Assembly: GCF_937616625.2 (NCBI RefSeq)
Contig: NC_065571.1
Location: 26,548,201 to 26,612,200 of the forward strand
Direction: 5' to 3'
Length of the DNA stretch: 64,000 nucleotides
DNA from: Mercurialis annua
Taxonomy: Eukaryota > Streptophyta > Magnoliopsida > Malpighiales > Euphorbiaceae
Numbering within the stretch: the stretch's first letter is position 1; each line of letters opens with the position of its first letter. This document shows, piece after piece, positions 22,944 through 33,739 of this stretch. A program made the position numbers and the translations under genes. Below the pieces are notes generated by a model, which worked only from the letters and a program-made list of their open reading frames with translations, had not been told where the DNA came from and did no database searches.

Positions 22944-25580
22944 CACTACTAAAAAAAAAGGCGATTTGTGACGGAAAAATCCGTCACAAGATTTGTGACG
23001 GATTTGTGATGGATTTTTGTCCGTCACAATTTTGGGCGTAACAAAACATTTGTGACGGAAAATGTAATTCGTCACAAATAAGTGACGGATTTGTGACGGA
23101 TAATTCCGTCACAAATGTCAATGGACAATACTGAAAAATCCGTCACAAATATGTGACGGATTTTCCGTCACAAATCCTTCACTAATTTGTGACAGATTTG
23201 TGACGGATCCTAATTAGTGACAGATTTTTCAGTCCTAATCCGTCCAAATTTGTGATTGAATCTCATTTGTGATGAATAATTTTGTCACTAGTCTGTCACA
23301 AATTTGGTACAAATTTTGATTAGTGGCAGCTATTTCTATCACTAAACTGACTTTACGAATTCCTATTTTCATTATTGATTTTAAAGAAATAATGGCAAAA
23401 GGACATAATAAATTTAATTGTACAGATCCATTAATTAAAGAATTAATTATACATACTCTTGTTTTAAGATATATAAAAATTGTCTTAGTACAAAGCTTAT
23501 ATAATTTAAAGATTTACAAAATCTCCTGCTACTGGTCGTGGTACTGATATTTCTGGTCATCGTCGATGTGGTTGTGTTAATGGTATCGATGTTATTTCGA
23601 TATTGTTGGTATATGTTGTTCAGCTCTTGTTGTTGCGGCTCGAGATAGGTTCGTTGATTTGATATAACCTGAACATTTTAGATCTGCAAAACAGTAGAAA
23701 GAAAAGATAAAACTAAAATACCCCAAATTCGGTAGTTTTTGCACTGATACATGGTGGCGAAAGTATAAAATAAATCTGTATAGAATAACAAGACACATAT
23801 TCAAGCAAATGCATTAATAATAATCATTTTGTCATCTCGTATTGAAAATATTGAGATAAATTAACTAGTCTTCTCTATCAGTGCCTAAATCAAAGTTTGG
23901 TTATTAGAACTTAGAAAAGAGTAGTACAGTAATAAACAACAAGAATCGTGATCCATAAATTCATTACAGCTATAAACATAAATCATAAACCTGGCCAAAC
24001 GTACCATCTTTTTAAGATCGTCTCCACTAAAATTTCCACAAGCCTTCATCTTCCCAATTGCACTCAAATCCACATCAGTATCGATTGGTTTTCCCTTTGC
24101 AAGTACTTTTAGCTGCACCGACGATAAACACACCTGGCTGCTGATTTGCACCATGTAACTCTAAAGTAACTATACAATAAAAAGTAATAAGTTTAATCAG
24201 TCAATGCTGGAAAATAAAGTTGCAAATGAAAAGTTACAGAAGCATAATTACAAAGAGCTTTTCAGTGTGTACAAGACTACTTAGCTCAGTGACCTGATTT
24301 AGTAATTGCAAATCCAAGCCTTCCTTAGCATGCTTCGTTGTCAAAGCATCCACCTAATAACGCAAATCAAATGGAATCACGTTGACATGCATGCATGCAC
24401 AAACAAATGCACTAATCTTTTTTTATTATTTGCTAATTGTTCTGACCTCAGTCAAAAAATTAAAAACTATTGACAAGGTTATCCATACAACTAATGGTAC
24501 TCCATTTAAATGATTCAATGACCATGAATTGAATAAACACAATAATCTATTTATAGCAAGAAATGGACGAAGTGTTTGGTATTGTTGAGGAGATCTACTT
24601 TGACTGTAATTTCAAATTCAGATAATGCACATAGTCTAAAATATTGTGAGTTGCATAATAGATCAGCTCAGCTCTATTATGTCTCTAAGGTCTGAATTAT
24701 GGGGTCAAAACATATTTATAGGAAAATAAATGGAGCATTGAATTGAAAACTGAGTTTACAATGGAACCAAACTTCCTAGATAAGAACACATGCTAGAGTT
24801 TAGACAAACAAACTAATTACCGTAATAGTAAACATATCAATTACATAAATACAATACATTAACGTAGAAAGAGTAAAATCAAAAGCAAATGATTAGCAAT
24901 CCTAAAGCCTATATCATTATATCTCATTATTCTCCTGACTCGAAAGTTTAAAAAATCACAAATAGAAATGAGATAAGAACTAAATCTTACTGATATTCAA
25001 TTACTAGATCTTCAAGAAACCCCACAGGATTAAGCCACTAATTAAACAATAAAATATGTCATAATTGAAACAACTCAATTTTAAAGCAAATTTCTTTTAC
25101 TTATATATATTTTACTCATTTGTCTCTAGCCATAAATTTGCTCCTGTTGGATAGGAGTAGACCGGCGGCGAAGAATGGACCAAAACATCGGCGAGGAAAT
25201 GAATGAGCAGAACGACGGCGAGGTCTCTCTTGCACTAGAGAAAAAAAGAACATTAGGTTTGGAAAAAGAGAGAAAATGGAAAAGGTAAATTTTCATCCAC
25301 ACTTTCAATTCTCGAGATCAACGGCCACATCTCATACGAATTAAAACTCAACAGATCATGTAGATAAAAAACGGAGAATGTAAAGGAAATAGGGTTTTTA
25401 TTATTTTTCAATAATTTAAGGGTTATGACACTCTATGCTCCCTATAGCACTTGTGAAGGAATTATTTCCGTCACAAAGTGACAAAATAAAAAAAAAATTA
25501 AATAAGACTACTGACGGAATTTGACGGAAAATTCTGTCACAATTCGTCACAAAATAAAAAAATAGTGACGGATTTTATAT
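22944..25580. mobile_element. CACTA-like DNA transposon, right end missing
   Basis: The left terminus reads CACTACTAAAAAAAAAGGCG, followed to about 23300 by many direct and inverted copies of TTTGTGACGGA/TCCGTCACAAA, the typical subterminal repeats of plant CACTA (En/Spm) elements. The same motifs reappear at 25440-25580 at the other side. No matching terminal inverted repeat closes the right end, so it is probably truncated by the retroelement sequence that follows. No transposase frame is visible. The inside holds fragments of a host AAA ATPase gene (24005-24353). Exact right limit uncertain. Confidence 0.7.
24005..24353 (-). pseudogene. Captured gene fragment: CDC48C/NVL-type AAA ATPase, two exon-like pieces
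   Basis: On the minus strand, exon-like piece one (24294-24353, 60 nt) reads VDALTTKHAKEG...LLNQ, bounded by an AG acceptor and a GT donor. It resembles the segment just after the Walker B motif of the second AAA domain. Piece two (24005-24112, 108 nt) reads LKVLAKGKPIDTDVDLSAIG then GNFSGDDLKKM, also bounded by AG and GTACG. It resembles the helical lid with the usual FSGADL motif altered to FSGDDL. The order matches plant CDC48C (a ribosome-biogenesis/protein-unfolding ATPase), but the intervening LLxELDG and sensor region is absent from the ~180-bp gap. Introns are kept, so capture was at DNA level. Not expected to make an active protein. Confidence 0.72.
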
Positions 25581-25986
25581 TTTGTATGAGATTATTTATT
25601 ACTAATCTAGAGATTCTATTATTATGACTTCATATTTTCTTAGGAATAACGGTATGCATTTTTGTGTTTCATAATTCACGAAGTTGATTGTATTATCGAA
25701 TTTGATGTTAGACATTGGACTGGATGATCCTAGTAGTGTTGTATTTAGATATCGAGGTCTTTATAATTGTTAAGATTCGAGCTGGTTTTAGAAGCCACTA
25801 CGGTATAGAGTAATTGTGACTCTCAGTTGGATAATTGTTGATTATTCACATTGGATTGATCATGTAATTGTTAGAGCACCGAATTGTTAGAATCAAAATT
25901 TTGCGCATAGGTGTGTTGTGACGGTTATAGTACAAATAAGTTCAGATTTGAAATTCGAGGTCGAATTTTTCATAGGTTGGGGGAAA
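25581..25986 (+). other. 3' internal scrap of a gypsy element with degenerate PPT
   Basis: No gene. The last part reads AAATTCGAGGTCGAATTTT then GGTTGGGGGAAA, the counterpart of the GAGGACGAATTTT...GGGGAGAA tail that precedes other LTRs here (41650-41677 and, inverted, 12641-12690). It is therefore the 3' end of an internal region joined to LTR A. No recognisable pol coding remains. A TAGTAGTG at 25731 is discussed in the rejected list. Confidence 0.6.
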
Positions 25987-26303
25987 TGTAATTGTGATAT
26001 CCCGTGGTTTTCAGTCATAGTTTCGTTGTGTTTCCGACTTAGTTTTGGATTGTTAATGGTGGAGTTAGAAAGTGTGACACTTTATTTGGGGTTTGAGTTG
26101 TATCTTGTATGTGTCGCATGTGTCGTGTGAGTTTTCGATGGCGATTTGATTCGTATTCTGTTAATAATCGATGATGTATTCGTGTACCTTCTGAATCTGA
26201 CATGTTTTGAGAAAACATGCATATGTCCCAATTTAACCGTTGGATCAGGCTCATTTTTGGATATGTTGTGACCAAGAAAACGTTAACCGTTGGATCAAAT
26301 ATT

Positions 26304-26380
26304 GGGGCGCGTTGGAGGGCGCGATCGGCCATCGTGCCTCGCAACGCGCCCCATAAGTTTTCTGCGCCTAGTGAAGGCGC
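26304..26380. repeat. GC-rich inverted repeats in U3 of LTR A
   Basis: A 10-bp perfect stem GGGGCGCGTT (26304-26313) and AACGCGCCCC (26343-26352), then GCGCCT/AGGCGC (26364-26369 and 26375-26380). This block is strikingly GC-rich against AT-rich surroundings and ends 55 bp before the TATA box. Confidence 0.75.
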
Positions 26381-26434
26381 GATGGGACGAACGCGCCTCG
26401 CATCGCGCCTCACCTGTAATTTTGTGTTGGAGCA

Positions 26435-26442
26435 TATAAATA
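26435..26442 (+). promoter_or_regulatory. Putative TATA box of LTR A
   Basis: TATAAATA followed by GACCC, a strong match to the plant TATA consensus, about 450 bp into the LTR and just downstream of the inverted-repeat block. Confidence 0.6.
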
Positions 26443-28713
26443 GACCCTTTATTCGACCCATATAAGCCCCCACTTATTTTATAAACCCTAGGCACTTAAA
26501 AGACTCTGTGAAATACGAATTCACTTATTATCTCTCACGTTCTTAGATTCGGTAAGCGATTCTAACACTTCGTTCTTTGTTAAATCAATTCCTTCTCGCG
26601 TATATCGATTGTTAACTTATTCGAACCCTTTTTCCAGCGTGTTGTGTGTGTCGATTCATTGTTTTCATTCGTTTCTTTCGCTGATCTTGCTTCTTAACGG
26701 TATGTGTTGCTATCCTTTGATTTATGAGTAGGGATTCATGTGTTAGGTTGCTAGTTTGTGTTCTAATGTGATTTACCCATGTTATGGCTGATTCGATCTC
26801 TGTATGTTCATGTCAAATCTGTAATAGGGTGCTTAGCATTAGTTTGACTTGATTTAACCATTAGAACTCATGCCAATTATTGAGTTTAAGTGCTAGTTGA
26901 TTTCGTATGTTAATGGGTTGTTAAATTGCTGTTTTAGCATTGTTATAGAGGGCTGGAAATTCATGTTTTGGGGCTGATCTTATGTGTTTGAATCAATGGT
27001 ATATTTTTGACATGCTTGGTAAATCATATGTTAATTATATGGCTTATAATGCATGATTTCACCTTGTTTATGCGTTGAGTACATTTCAACGATATAGTTG
27101 ATGTCCATAATCGTATTGGGATTGTTTTGTATCATTATTGGCATGTTGGCATTGCTTGGTTGTGAATTACTTTATTTGTGTTGTTTCACTTTAGTAGTCA
27201 AGATCATGTTGTGGTTAAGTTGTGGTTTGAATCTTGTTTCAAATCTGAGTTTAACGTTTAAATGGATGACTTAATCCTTTTTGGCTCATTTAAAATAAGT
27301 TTAACATACTTATGTTGGTATGGTGTGATTTGCCGATTGTTGGCTAAACGATGGATTGTGTTCTTGTTTTTAAAAGACTATACTTTTCATTCAAGTTATT
27401 CAGAATGTAAACTTGGGTTTTATTTTTGTTTAACTTTGGTTTGGGTTTGACTATGGTCGCCCAACAAGTGGGAAGAAGCTTGGCAATTTTAATAACTCGA
27501 CTGAGTCACTGATATGGATTTTAACTTGGGTTAAATTAAATTGTTTAATAAATTACTCGAATTGTAATTTAATGTATATAACTTATATGTTTTGAATTCT
27601 ATAACTTGGGTTATAGTTTTAATACGTGTTAATCTTATGTGTTTGATTATACGTTGGAGTGTTATTATATGTGCTAGTCCTACATGGTGTCTAGTACTCC
27701 CTAGAGTTAGGGTATGTTTTTAATTATTATTTATACATTGTCTAGACTCATCGACCATTCGTGCTTCGGAGACGAACCAGCATTAGATTGCTTGCCAGGT
27801 TATCACGTGGATTAGCAAGCAGTGAGTTTATATCGCTATTTACCGCTTTATTAAGTAAATTGTATTTTTGCATATATATATTGTATATACAGTTTTCGAA
27901 CTGTTTTCAACATTATGGATCTGAATTGGAACGGGCTACTCGATGGGCATCATCGAGACTGCGTGCGCACCGGTATATGATCATATGGTATTGAGGTAGG
28001 TTCGAGATACGTCTCGCCTTAGTGAGGGCGCCGGTGGAAGATACGTCTCCTCGGACTCACGTGTTTATTTGAGTGACAGTCGGGGATCGGTTATGGAGAT
28101 AAATCTCACCGACACGACAACTGGATTTAGATTATTTGTAGTTTAGGGTTTCAATGCTTATCCATAGTAATAAATTGCTTTACAAATGTTTTATGGTTTT
28201 TAAAGGTTTTCACTTAATAAATGTAAATAGTTGTATGAACTCATCTAAGTATATCTGACCCCGTTGTTTTCCCAATTTTTCTTGGGTTATGATTTTGAGC
28301 GAGTCGGCAGGTCTCCGATTCTTTATTTCCTCGGAGGTCTTATTTTATTTTATTAAAGTTATTAAACTGATTTCATTCTTAGACCGCAGTAGTAATTAGA
28401 AGTCGTACTTGTCTAATACTTGTTATCAGAATTATTCAATTGATTTAATTGTTGTTTGTCATTAATTTGATAACTTGGGTTATTAAATATTTATGCCATG
28501 TTAGAGACTCAGAGTTGATCGAGCATTTATTATTTAACTGTTGTATTTTATGAACTGCTATAACTAGGCTGAAGTCTCGGCTGTCCCGAGCATTGGTTTC
28601 TTGCAGGTTTATGTATTTATAAGGTTATCTGTAAGGCTAGCTACGGGTTTTGGTACAACCATACCCATACACTAGCGCCGGTCGCGATCCATGAAAATAG
28701 GTCGTGACAATGT

Positions 28714-28725
28714 TGGTATCAGAGC
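28714..28725 (+). promoter_or_regulatory. Primer binding site after LTR A
   Basis: TGGTATCAGAGC, 4 nt (ATGT) after the LTR end, identical to the PBS of the complete chromovirus. It shows that LTR A serves as a 5' LTR for what follows. Confidence 0.9.
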
Positions 28726-30499
28726 TTTGGTTTCAAACCAAGGCCTTATGCATATTATGTGTTTATTAGTTTGGCATGATAAGTTGATGTCGTGTCTTAG
28801 GAACTGCTGCGGAATTAGGATTCGTGTCTTGTCTTTTAAAACGTCATCTTTTGTTTTCAAACTTTCTGCCTACATCCTATAGGCGATGTCTGTCAGTCTT
28901 TATTTGTTGTTGATGCTATGATTGACAATTTATTTCACTTGGATGTTAATCGTTGTGTTATATCAAGTTGAGGTTATTTCACTTGGGTGATTACTATTTC
29001 TTTTGATTTCTCGGGAAATCTTAGGTTGGTAAAAAGTTTCTAAAAACTCATACTTGGGTATGATGTTGTTTGATAAACCTTGGCGTTTATGCCTGAACCG
29101 ATTCAGAATATATGGTATGGTTACATTTATTTTACGTGATGCGTTGAATTGCTTTTACCTTATTAATAAAGTACATATTTACTTTGACCTCGATTGTTGA
29201 TTTTAAATGTGATCGCATGTTGGGCGCTAGCCTTGTTTTTCTGTTAATGAGATTTGGGTTAAACTTTAAAACGTGTTTTGTGGTCATATATGGTTTGACC
29301 ACATGTTGCATTAAGAAAAGTGTTTTTTTTTAATTTGTATTTTGACACAGAATCAAAAAAGAAGTTTGAGTTTATTCTTTAAAAGTTTGATTTTTGGTTA
29401 AGTTGCTTGTAAAAAGAATTTTCTTGTGTTTTAAATTTTTAGAGTTACGGAAATGGTTGTTTGAGATTAAGGATTTCTCACTTGAGTTTTTAAATTGCCG
29501 TTTAGCAGTTGGGTTAAGTTGAGCTCTCAATTTTTAAAGGATGGAAATTTTATTCACATATTTTTCTGATTTACAAATGTTTTGATTATGTTTTATAAAC
29601 AGTTGTATTGGGTTCGACTTGGGTCACCCAAATTTAAGAGTTGAGCTTGGTAGTTGTAATGACTCGGCTAGCTCAATGATTTTATGGTTTGAGATACTTG
29701 GGTATCCATTTTAAAGCAATTGATTACTAAGAAGAGACTTTTACAGAAAATGATTTTGTTTTAACCGTGGGGCTCAAAAAAAAAGTTTGAAAGTTTTCGT
29801 ATTTGACTTTTAAATTTCAAAATGAATTTAAAGCGCATTCTTAAAGGATGATATAGTTATAAGATAATTTTGGTACGAAAATTCAAGCTGGTTGCAGCAT
29901 GTCCTGAATTTGCCTCAAAGTATATTTGGGTTAATTTTGTTCAATGACATGCTTACATGATTTATGGGTTGTAAAATCGTAATATTTTTTGGTTTTGTTT
30001 TGCGTTGTATAATTCGCTTACTTGTTGGACTAAGTTAATTGTTTTTGTTCGTCTCCTCATGCGAAGTAGCACGTGGGATGATTTATTTCATGCGGTTATG
30101 GTAATTATCTGATTTTTGGTTCGATTGTGAGTCGAACTTTTGTTTAGACCCTGTTTTGATATAGTATCAATTGGGGATAAGCTGGGTTTGCTATATTGTT
30201 GTTGGATCGAAATCCTTGGGTTTTGATATCGAGGAAGATAAGGGAAGTACTCCCTTGGAATGGATGATAGTTTCTAATTATCCTGGAAAGGATATTGGAA
30301 ATTCCGAATCGAGAAGATAGATCGGTGTATTAATATACTGGTGTTCTCATCAAGTTAATGATGTGATGCGAGAACTGGCGGTAGGTTTCGTAGGAACGAA
30401 TTTGATGTGTTATTTCCCTTAGGTATAAGTTCAGTTTGGTTGTAGCTAGTTGGATACTTCTTTTATATGTAGAGTTTTTAACAAAGATATCAGGTTGAG
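28726..30499 (+). other. Defective chromovirus internal region without gag or pol
   Basis: No coding sequence. The first ~370 bp match the leader of the complete element (including CATACTTGGGTATG near 29050). About 29600-29700 resembles an interior LTR stretch (GGGTTCGACTTGGGTCACCC, then TTGGTAGTTGTAATGACTCG). About 29920-30490 matches, in reverse complement, a non-coding segment at roughly 61800-62310. The region thus looks like a patchwork of leader, LTR and a shared non-coding module. It ends abruptly where a truncated LTR begins. Confidence 0.6.
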
Positions 30500-31640
30500 T
30501 GTGTTGTGTGTTGTGTGTGTCGATTCATTGTTTTCATTCGATTCTTTCGCTCATCTTGCTTCTTAATGGTATGTGTTGCTATCCTTTGATTTATAAGTAG
30601 GGATTCATGTGTTAGGTTGCTAGTTTGTGTTCTAATGTGATTTACCCATGTTATGGCTGATTCGATCTCTGTATGTTCATGTCAAATCTATAATAGGGTG
30701 CTTACCATTAGATTGACTTGATTTAACCATTAGAACTCATGCCAATATTGAGTTTAAGTGCTAGTTGATTTCGTATGTTAATGGGTTGTTAAATTGCTGT
30801 TTTAGCATTGTTATAGAGGGCTGGAAATTCATGTTTTGGGGCTGATCTTATGTGTTTGAATCAATGTTATATTTTTGACATGCTTGGTAAATCATAGGTT
30901 GATTATATGGCTTATAATGCATGATTTCACCTTGTTTATGCGTTGAGTACATTTCAACGATATAGTTGATGTCCATAATCGTATTGGGACTGTTTTGTAT
31001 CATTATTGGCATGTTGGCATTGCTTGGTTGTGAATTACTTTATTTGTGTTGTTTCACTTTATTAGTCAAGTTCATGTTGTGGTTAAGTTGTGATTTGATC
31101 CTTTTTGGTTCATTTAAAAGAAGTTTAACATACTTATGTTGGTATGGTGTGATTTGCCGATTGTTGGCTAAACGATGGATTGTGTTCTTGTTTTTAAAAG
31201 ACTATATTTTTCCCGTGTAAACTTGGGTTTTATTTTGGTTAACTTTGTTTTGGGTTTGACTATGATCGCCCAACAAGTGGGAAGAAGCTTGGCAGTTTTA
31301 ATAACTCGGCTGACTCACTGATATGGATTTTAACTTGGGTTAAATTAAATTGTTCAATAAATTACTAGAATTGTAATTTAATGTATATAACTTATATGGT
31401 TTGATTTCTATAGCTTGGGTTATAGTTTTAATACGTTTTAATCTTATGTGTTTGATTATACGTTGGAGTGTTATTATATGTGCTAGTCCTAAATGGTGTC
31501 TAGTACTCCCTAGAGTTAGGGTATGTTTTTAATTATTATTTATACATTGTCTAGACTCGTCGACCATTCGTGCTTCGGAGACGAACCAGGATTAGATCGC
31601 TTGCCAGGTTATCACGTGGATTAGCAAGCAGTGAGTTTAT
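30500..31640 (+). repeat. LTR A', left part, 5'-truncated
   Basis: Close match to LTR A from about 26637 onward, so the first ~650 bp (U3 with TATA box) are missing and it cannot act as a promoter. It is interrupted at 31640 by the Ty1/copia element and resumes at 40238. Confidence 0.85.
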
Positions 31641-32096
31641 TGTTGGTGCAGCGGGACGTGAGGGTCCGAATCGTATATTTAAATTCAAAATTGGAATTCC
31701 AACAATTCGGATACAGAAATTGATCATATCAATAACAAATGGATCGTCGTATCATCTAGTAATTAAAGCACGCATCTAGAAACCGTAAGAAGAATACCTA
31801 TGTCGATTCTCCAACGATTCGATAGTACGGCGACCTCAAGCTCGTCCACACGAGTATGCGTCCGATTGAATCCTCGCCTTGAAGTAATCTGCAAGAGTTT
31901 CTCTTGCTGAGCAACCCTAAGCTCAAACTCTCGCCTCGATTACGTCTTTGCTGGGATGTATGAAAAACTTTCTCCAAGCTTTTCTGTGATTGATGACTAC
32001 TTGAACTCCTTCAAATATGCTCTCTTAAGTGTGGTGTGTTTAGAATGAGCAAAGGCAACCTCTATTTATAGGGTAGAGCTTTGCTTAAGAATGCAA

Positions 32097-32280
32097 CACC
32101 TCACATGCTAGGTGTCACACACCAAGCAAAGGTGTTGCCACCATTCGACACCTCACATGCTAGGTGTCACACACCAAGCATAGGTGTTGCCACCATCTGA
32201 CACATCACATGCTAGGTGTCACACATCAAGCATAGGTGTTGCCACCTTCTAACACGTCGGATGCTAGGTGTCACACACAG
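32097..32280. repeat. 52-bp tandem repeat in copia LTR
   Basis: Three full units starting at 32097, 32149 and 32201, plus a partial fourth, built on CATGCTAGGTGTCACACACC and AGGTGTTGCCACC. Duplicated in the 5' LTR at about 38687-38870. It lies just upstream (in sense) of the TATA box, so U3 expansion is plausible. Confidence 0.85.
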
Positions 32281-32287
32281 AGACATA

Positions 32288-32441
32288 CATGACATCATCA
32301 CGTGACATCATCATATGACATCATCGTGACATCATCACATGATATCATCGTGACATCATCACATGACATCATCGTGACATCATCACATGACATCATCGTG
32401 ACATCATCACATGACATCATCGTGACATCATCACATGACAT
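32288..32441. repeat. Short tandem array TGACATCATC(GTGACATCATCACA)
   Basis: About a dozen near-identical copies of TGACATCATC with alternating spacers. The 5' LTR copy (about 38877-39041) has a different copy order and length, consistent with replication slippage since insertion. TGACATCA resembles a bZIP-type (TGACGTCA-like) half-site array, but this is only suggestive. Confidence 0.85.
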
Positions 32442-33632
32442 GGATAAAATACAATTAGGTGCCTACTAATTTATAACTCTTACAAATTAGTCCCTAATTT
32501 ATACTTGTTTTTCATCTTAGATTAATTTCCGAGATATGCTAGTATCTATATGAAATCGATCTCTCGTAAACTCAATCGGTTGCACACCCTATTGTGTGTG
32601 ACTAACTAGGTTCACATCTATATGGCAACGAGAGTCATAAGAAACGCCTTTCTTATATTAAATAATTAAATCCCATTAATTATTAATTCTCGTAGATCGT
32701 GAGTGACGTCTAGCAATATATCACGACCCCCAAATAGATATGAATGTTTCGATGCATTCTTTATGAACCAATGTTCATAATTACCGTACACTCAAAATTC
32801 CCTTCATCTAAGATTCCGATCTCGACTAGTGTCACGGTTAAGTCAAACACTGTTTGTCTTAATCATATGACCTCATCTCAGTTCTTATTCTTGATAAATA
32901 TGACTTCCACTAGAAACAACTTTCTAAGTAAGTCATATACACCCGCGCAGGTTTTATCATCCATCAAGAACAATTTGAGATAGCATAGAATCTTTTCTCC
33001 GTTCATCCGGAGTGATAAATCCTCTCTTGGTTAAACCCCTATCTCCATATACAACTAACTAGAGCCAACACATCCCGCGACCCTAGCTCATGAAAGATCT
33101 AGGGATAAGGAGTATCAAACTCTAATCACCTATATACAAGATAGTGTCACCGCAAGTCAAAGGACATATGTACAATTATGAACTAGATGACATTAAATTG
33201 ACTTTGATGAAATACCATGTATAAGTCATCTAGGGTCACTTGTTCGACCCACTCAACATCTTGAGTGTCCACATGTTTATCCTGATCTCCATCAAGTAGT
33301 ATGAGACTCACTACTTCCTATAATTAGTAACTCCTTACTAATCAGGAGAATAAACAGAGGTGACAATCTTTCCGGGATAATACGATGCCCTTATTCGTAG
33401 GACCCCATCGATCATGAACTGTTATTTAGATCACATGTATAATAAAATCTGCAACTCATATTCTTAACACCTTAAGAATAGATTCTACCACAATGTGATA
33501 AGGACAATACGTAATAAATGAACACTTAGTTGATGAGACACTTAGTTCAATTAGAATATATATATCTTTGCCATTGTGATTAGTTCTACAAATATACATG
33601 ATCAAATGGCCCTAGGGCGCATACTACTAACA

Positions 33633-33643
33633 ATCTCTCACTT
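33633..33643 (-). promoter_or_regulatory. Polypurine tract of the copia element
   Basis: In sense, AAGTGAGAGAT directly precedes the 3' LTR start TGTTAGTAGT. Usual PPT position. Confidence 0.75.
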
Positions 33644-33739
33644 GCACTAGTGCCATTGGCAACTATATCTAAGCCCCATCTTTACAAGATGTAAATCTTA
33701 ATGACTCTATGTCATGTAAACCTTAATGACTCTAAGTCA

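Larger units (their letters stand above)
25987..28709 (+). repeat. LTR A of a gypsy chromovirus-like element
   Basis: About 2.7 kb, starting TGTAATTGTGATATCCCG (a small insertion relative to other family members) and ending GGTCGTGACA. A PPT-like tract lies on its left and a PBS on its right, so it sits between the 3' end of one internal region and the 5' end of another. U3 has GC-rich inverted repeats (26304-26380) and a TATA box at 26435. Downstream it carries the GAGATACGTCTC triple cassette (about 28000-28115). ORFs in 26039-26495 fall in U3 and are not supported. Confidence 0.85.
31641..33632 (-). repeat. 3' LTR of the copia element
   Basis: 1992 bp; in plus orientation it starts TGTTGGTGCAGCGGGACG and ends CATACTACTAACA. 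It lacks a ~10-bp stretch (TTGTAGTCCC) present in the 5' LTR near 38398. It holds a 52-bp tandem repeat and a TGACATCATC array. Confidence 0.92.

Noticed and set aside
23323..23547. 74-aa ORF inside the CACTA-like element
   Set aside because: No recognisable domain, low-complexity AT-rich coding, no supporting neighbour; not called as a gene.
25126..25308. 60-aa minus ORF near the right of the CACTA-like element as first exon of the captured gene
   Set aside because: Its position upstream of the captured exons is suggestive, but no similarity to CDC48C-type N-termini could be recognised.
25731..25738. TAGTAGTG, the inverse of the CACTACTA terminus, as right end of the CACTA-like element
   Set aside because: The bases before it have no A/T run or TGACGGA repeats like the left end, and the following TTG does not match the TAA before 22944. 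Probably chance.
26039..26495. Overlapping ORFs of 66-144 aa in LTR A
   Set aside because: They exist because the GC-rich inverted repeats lack stops, and they overlap the U3 and TATA region.
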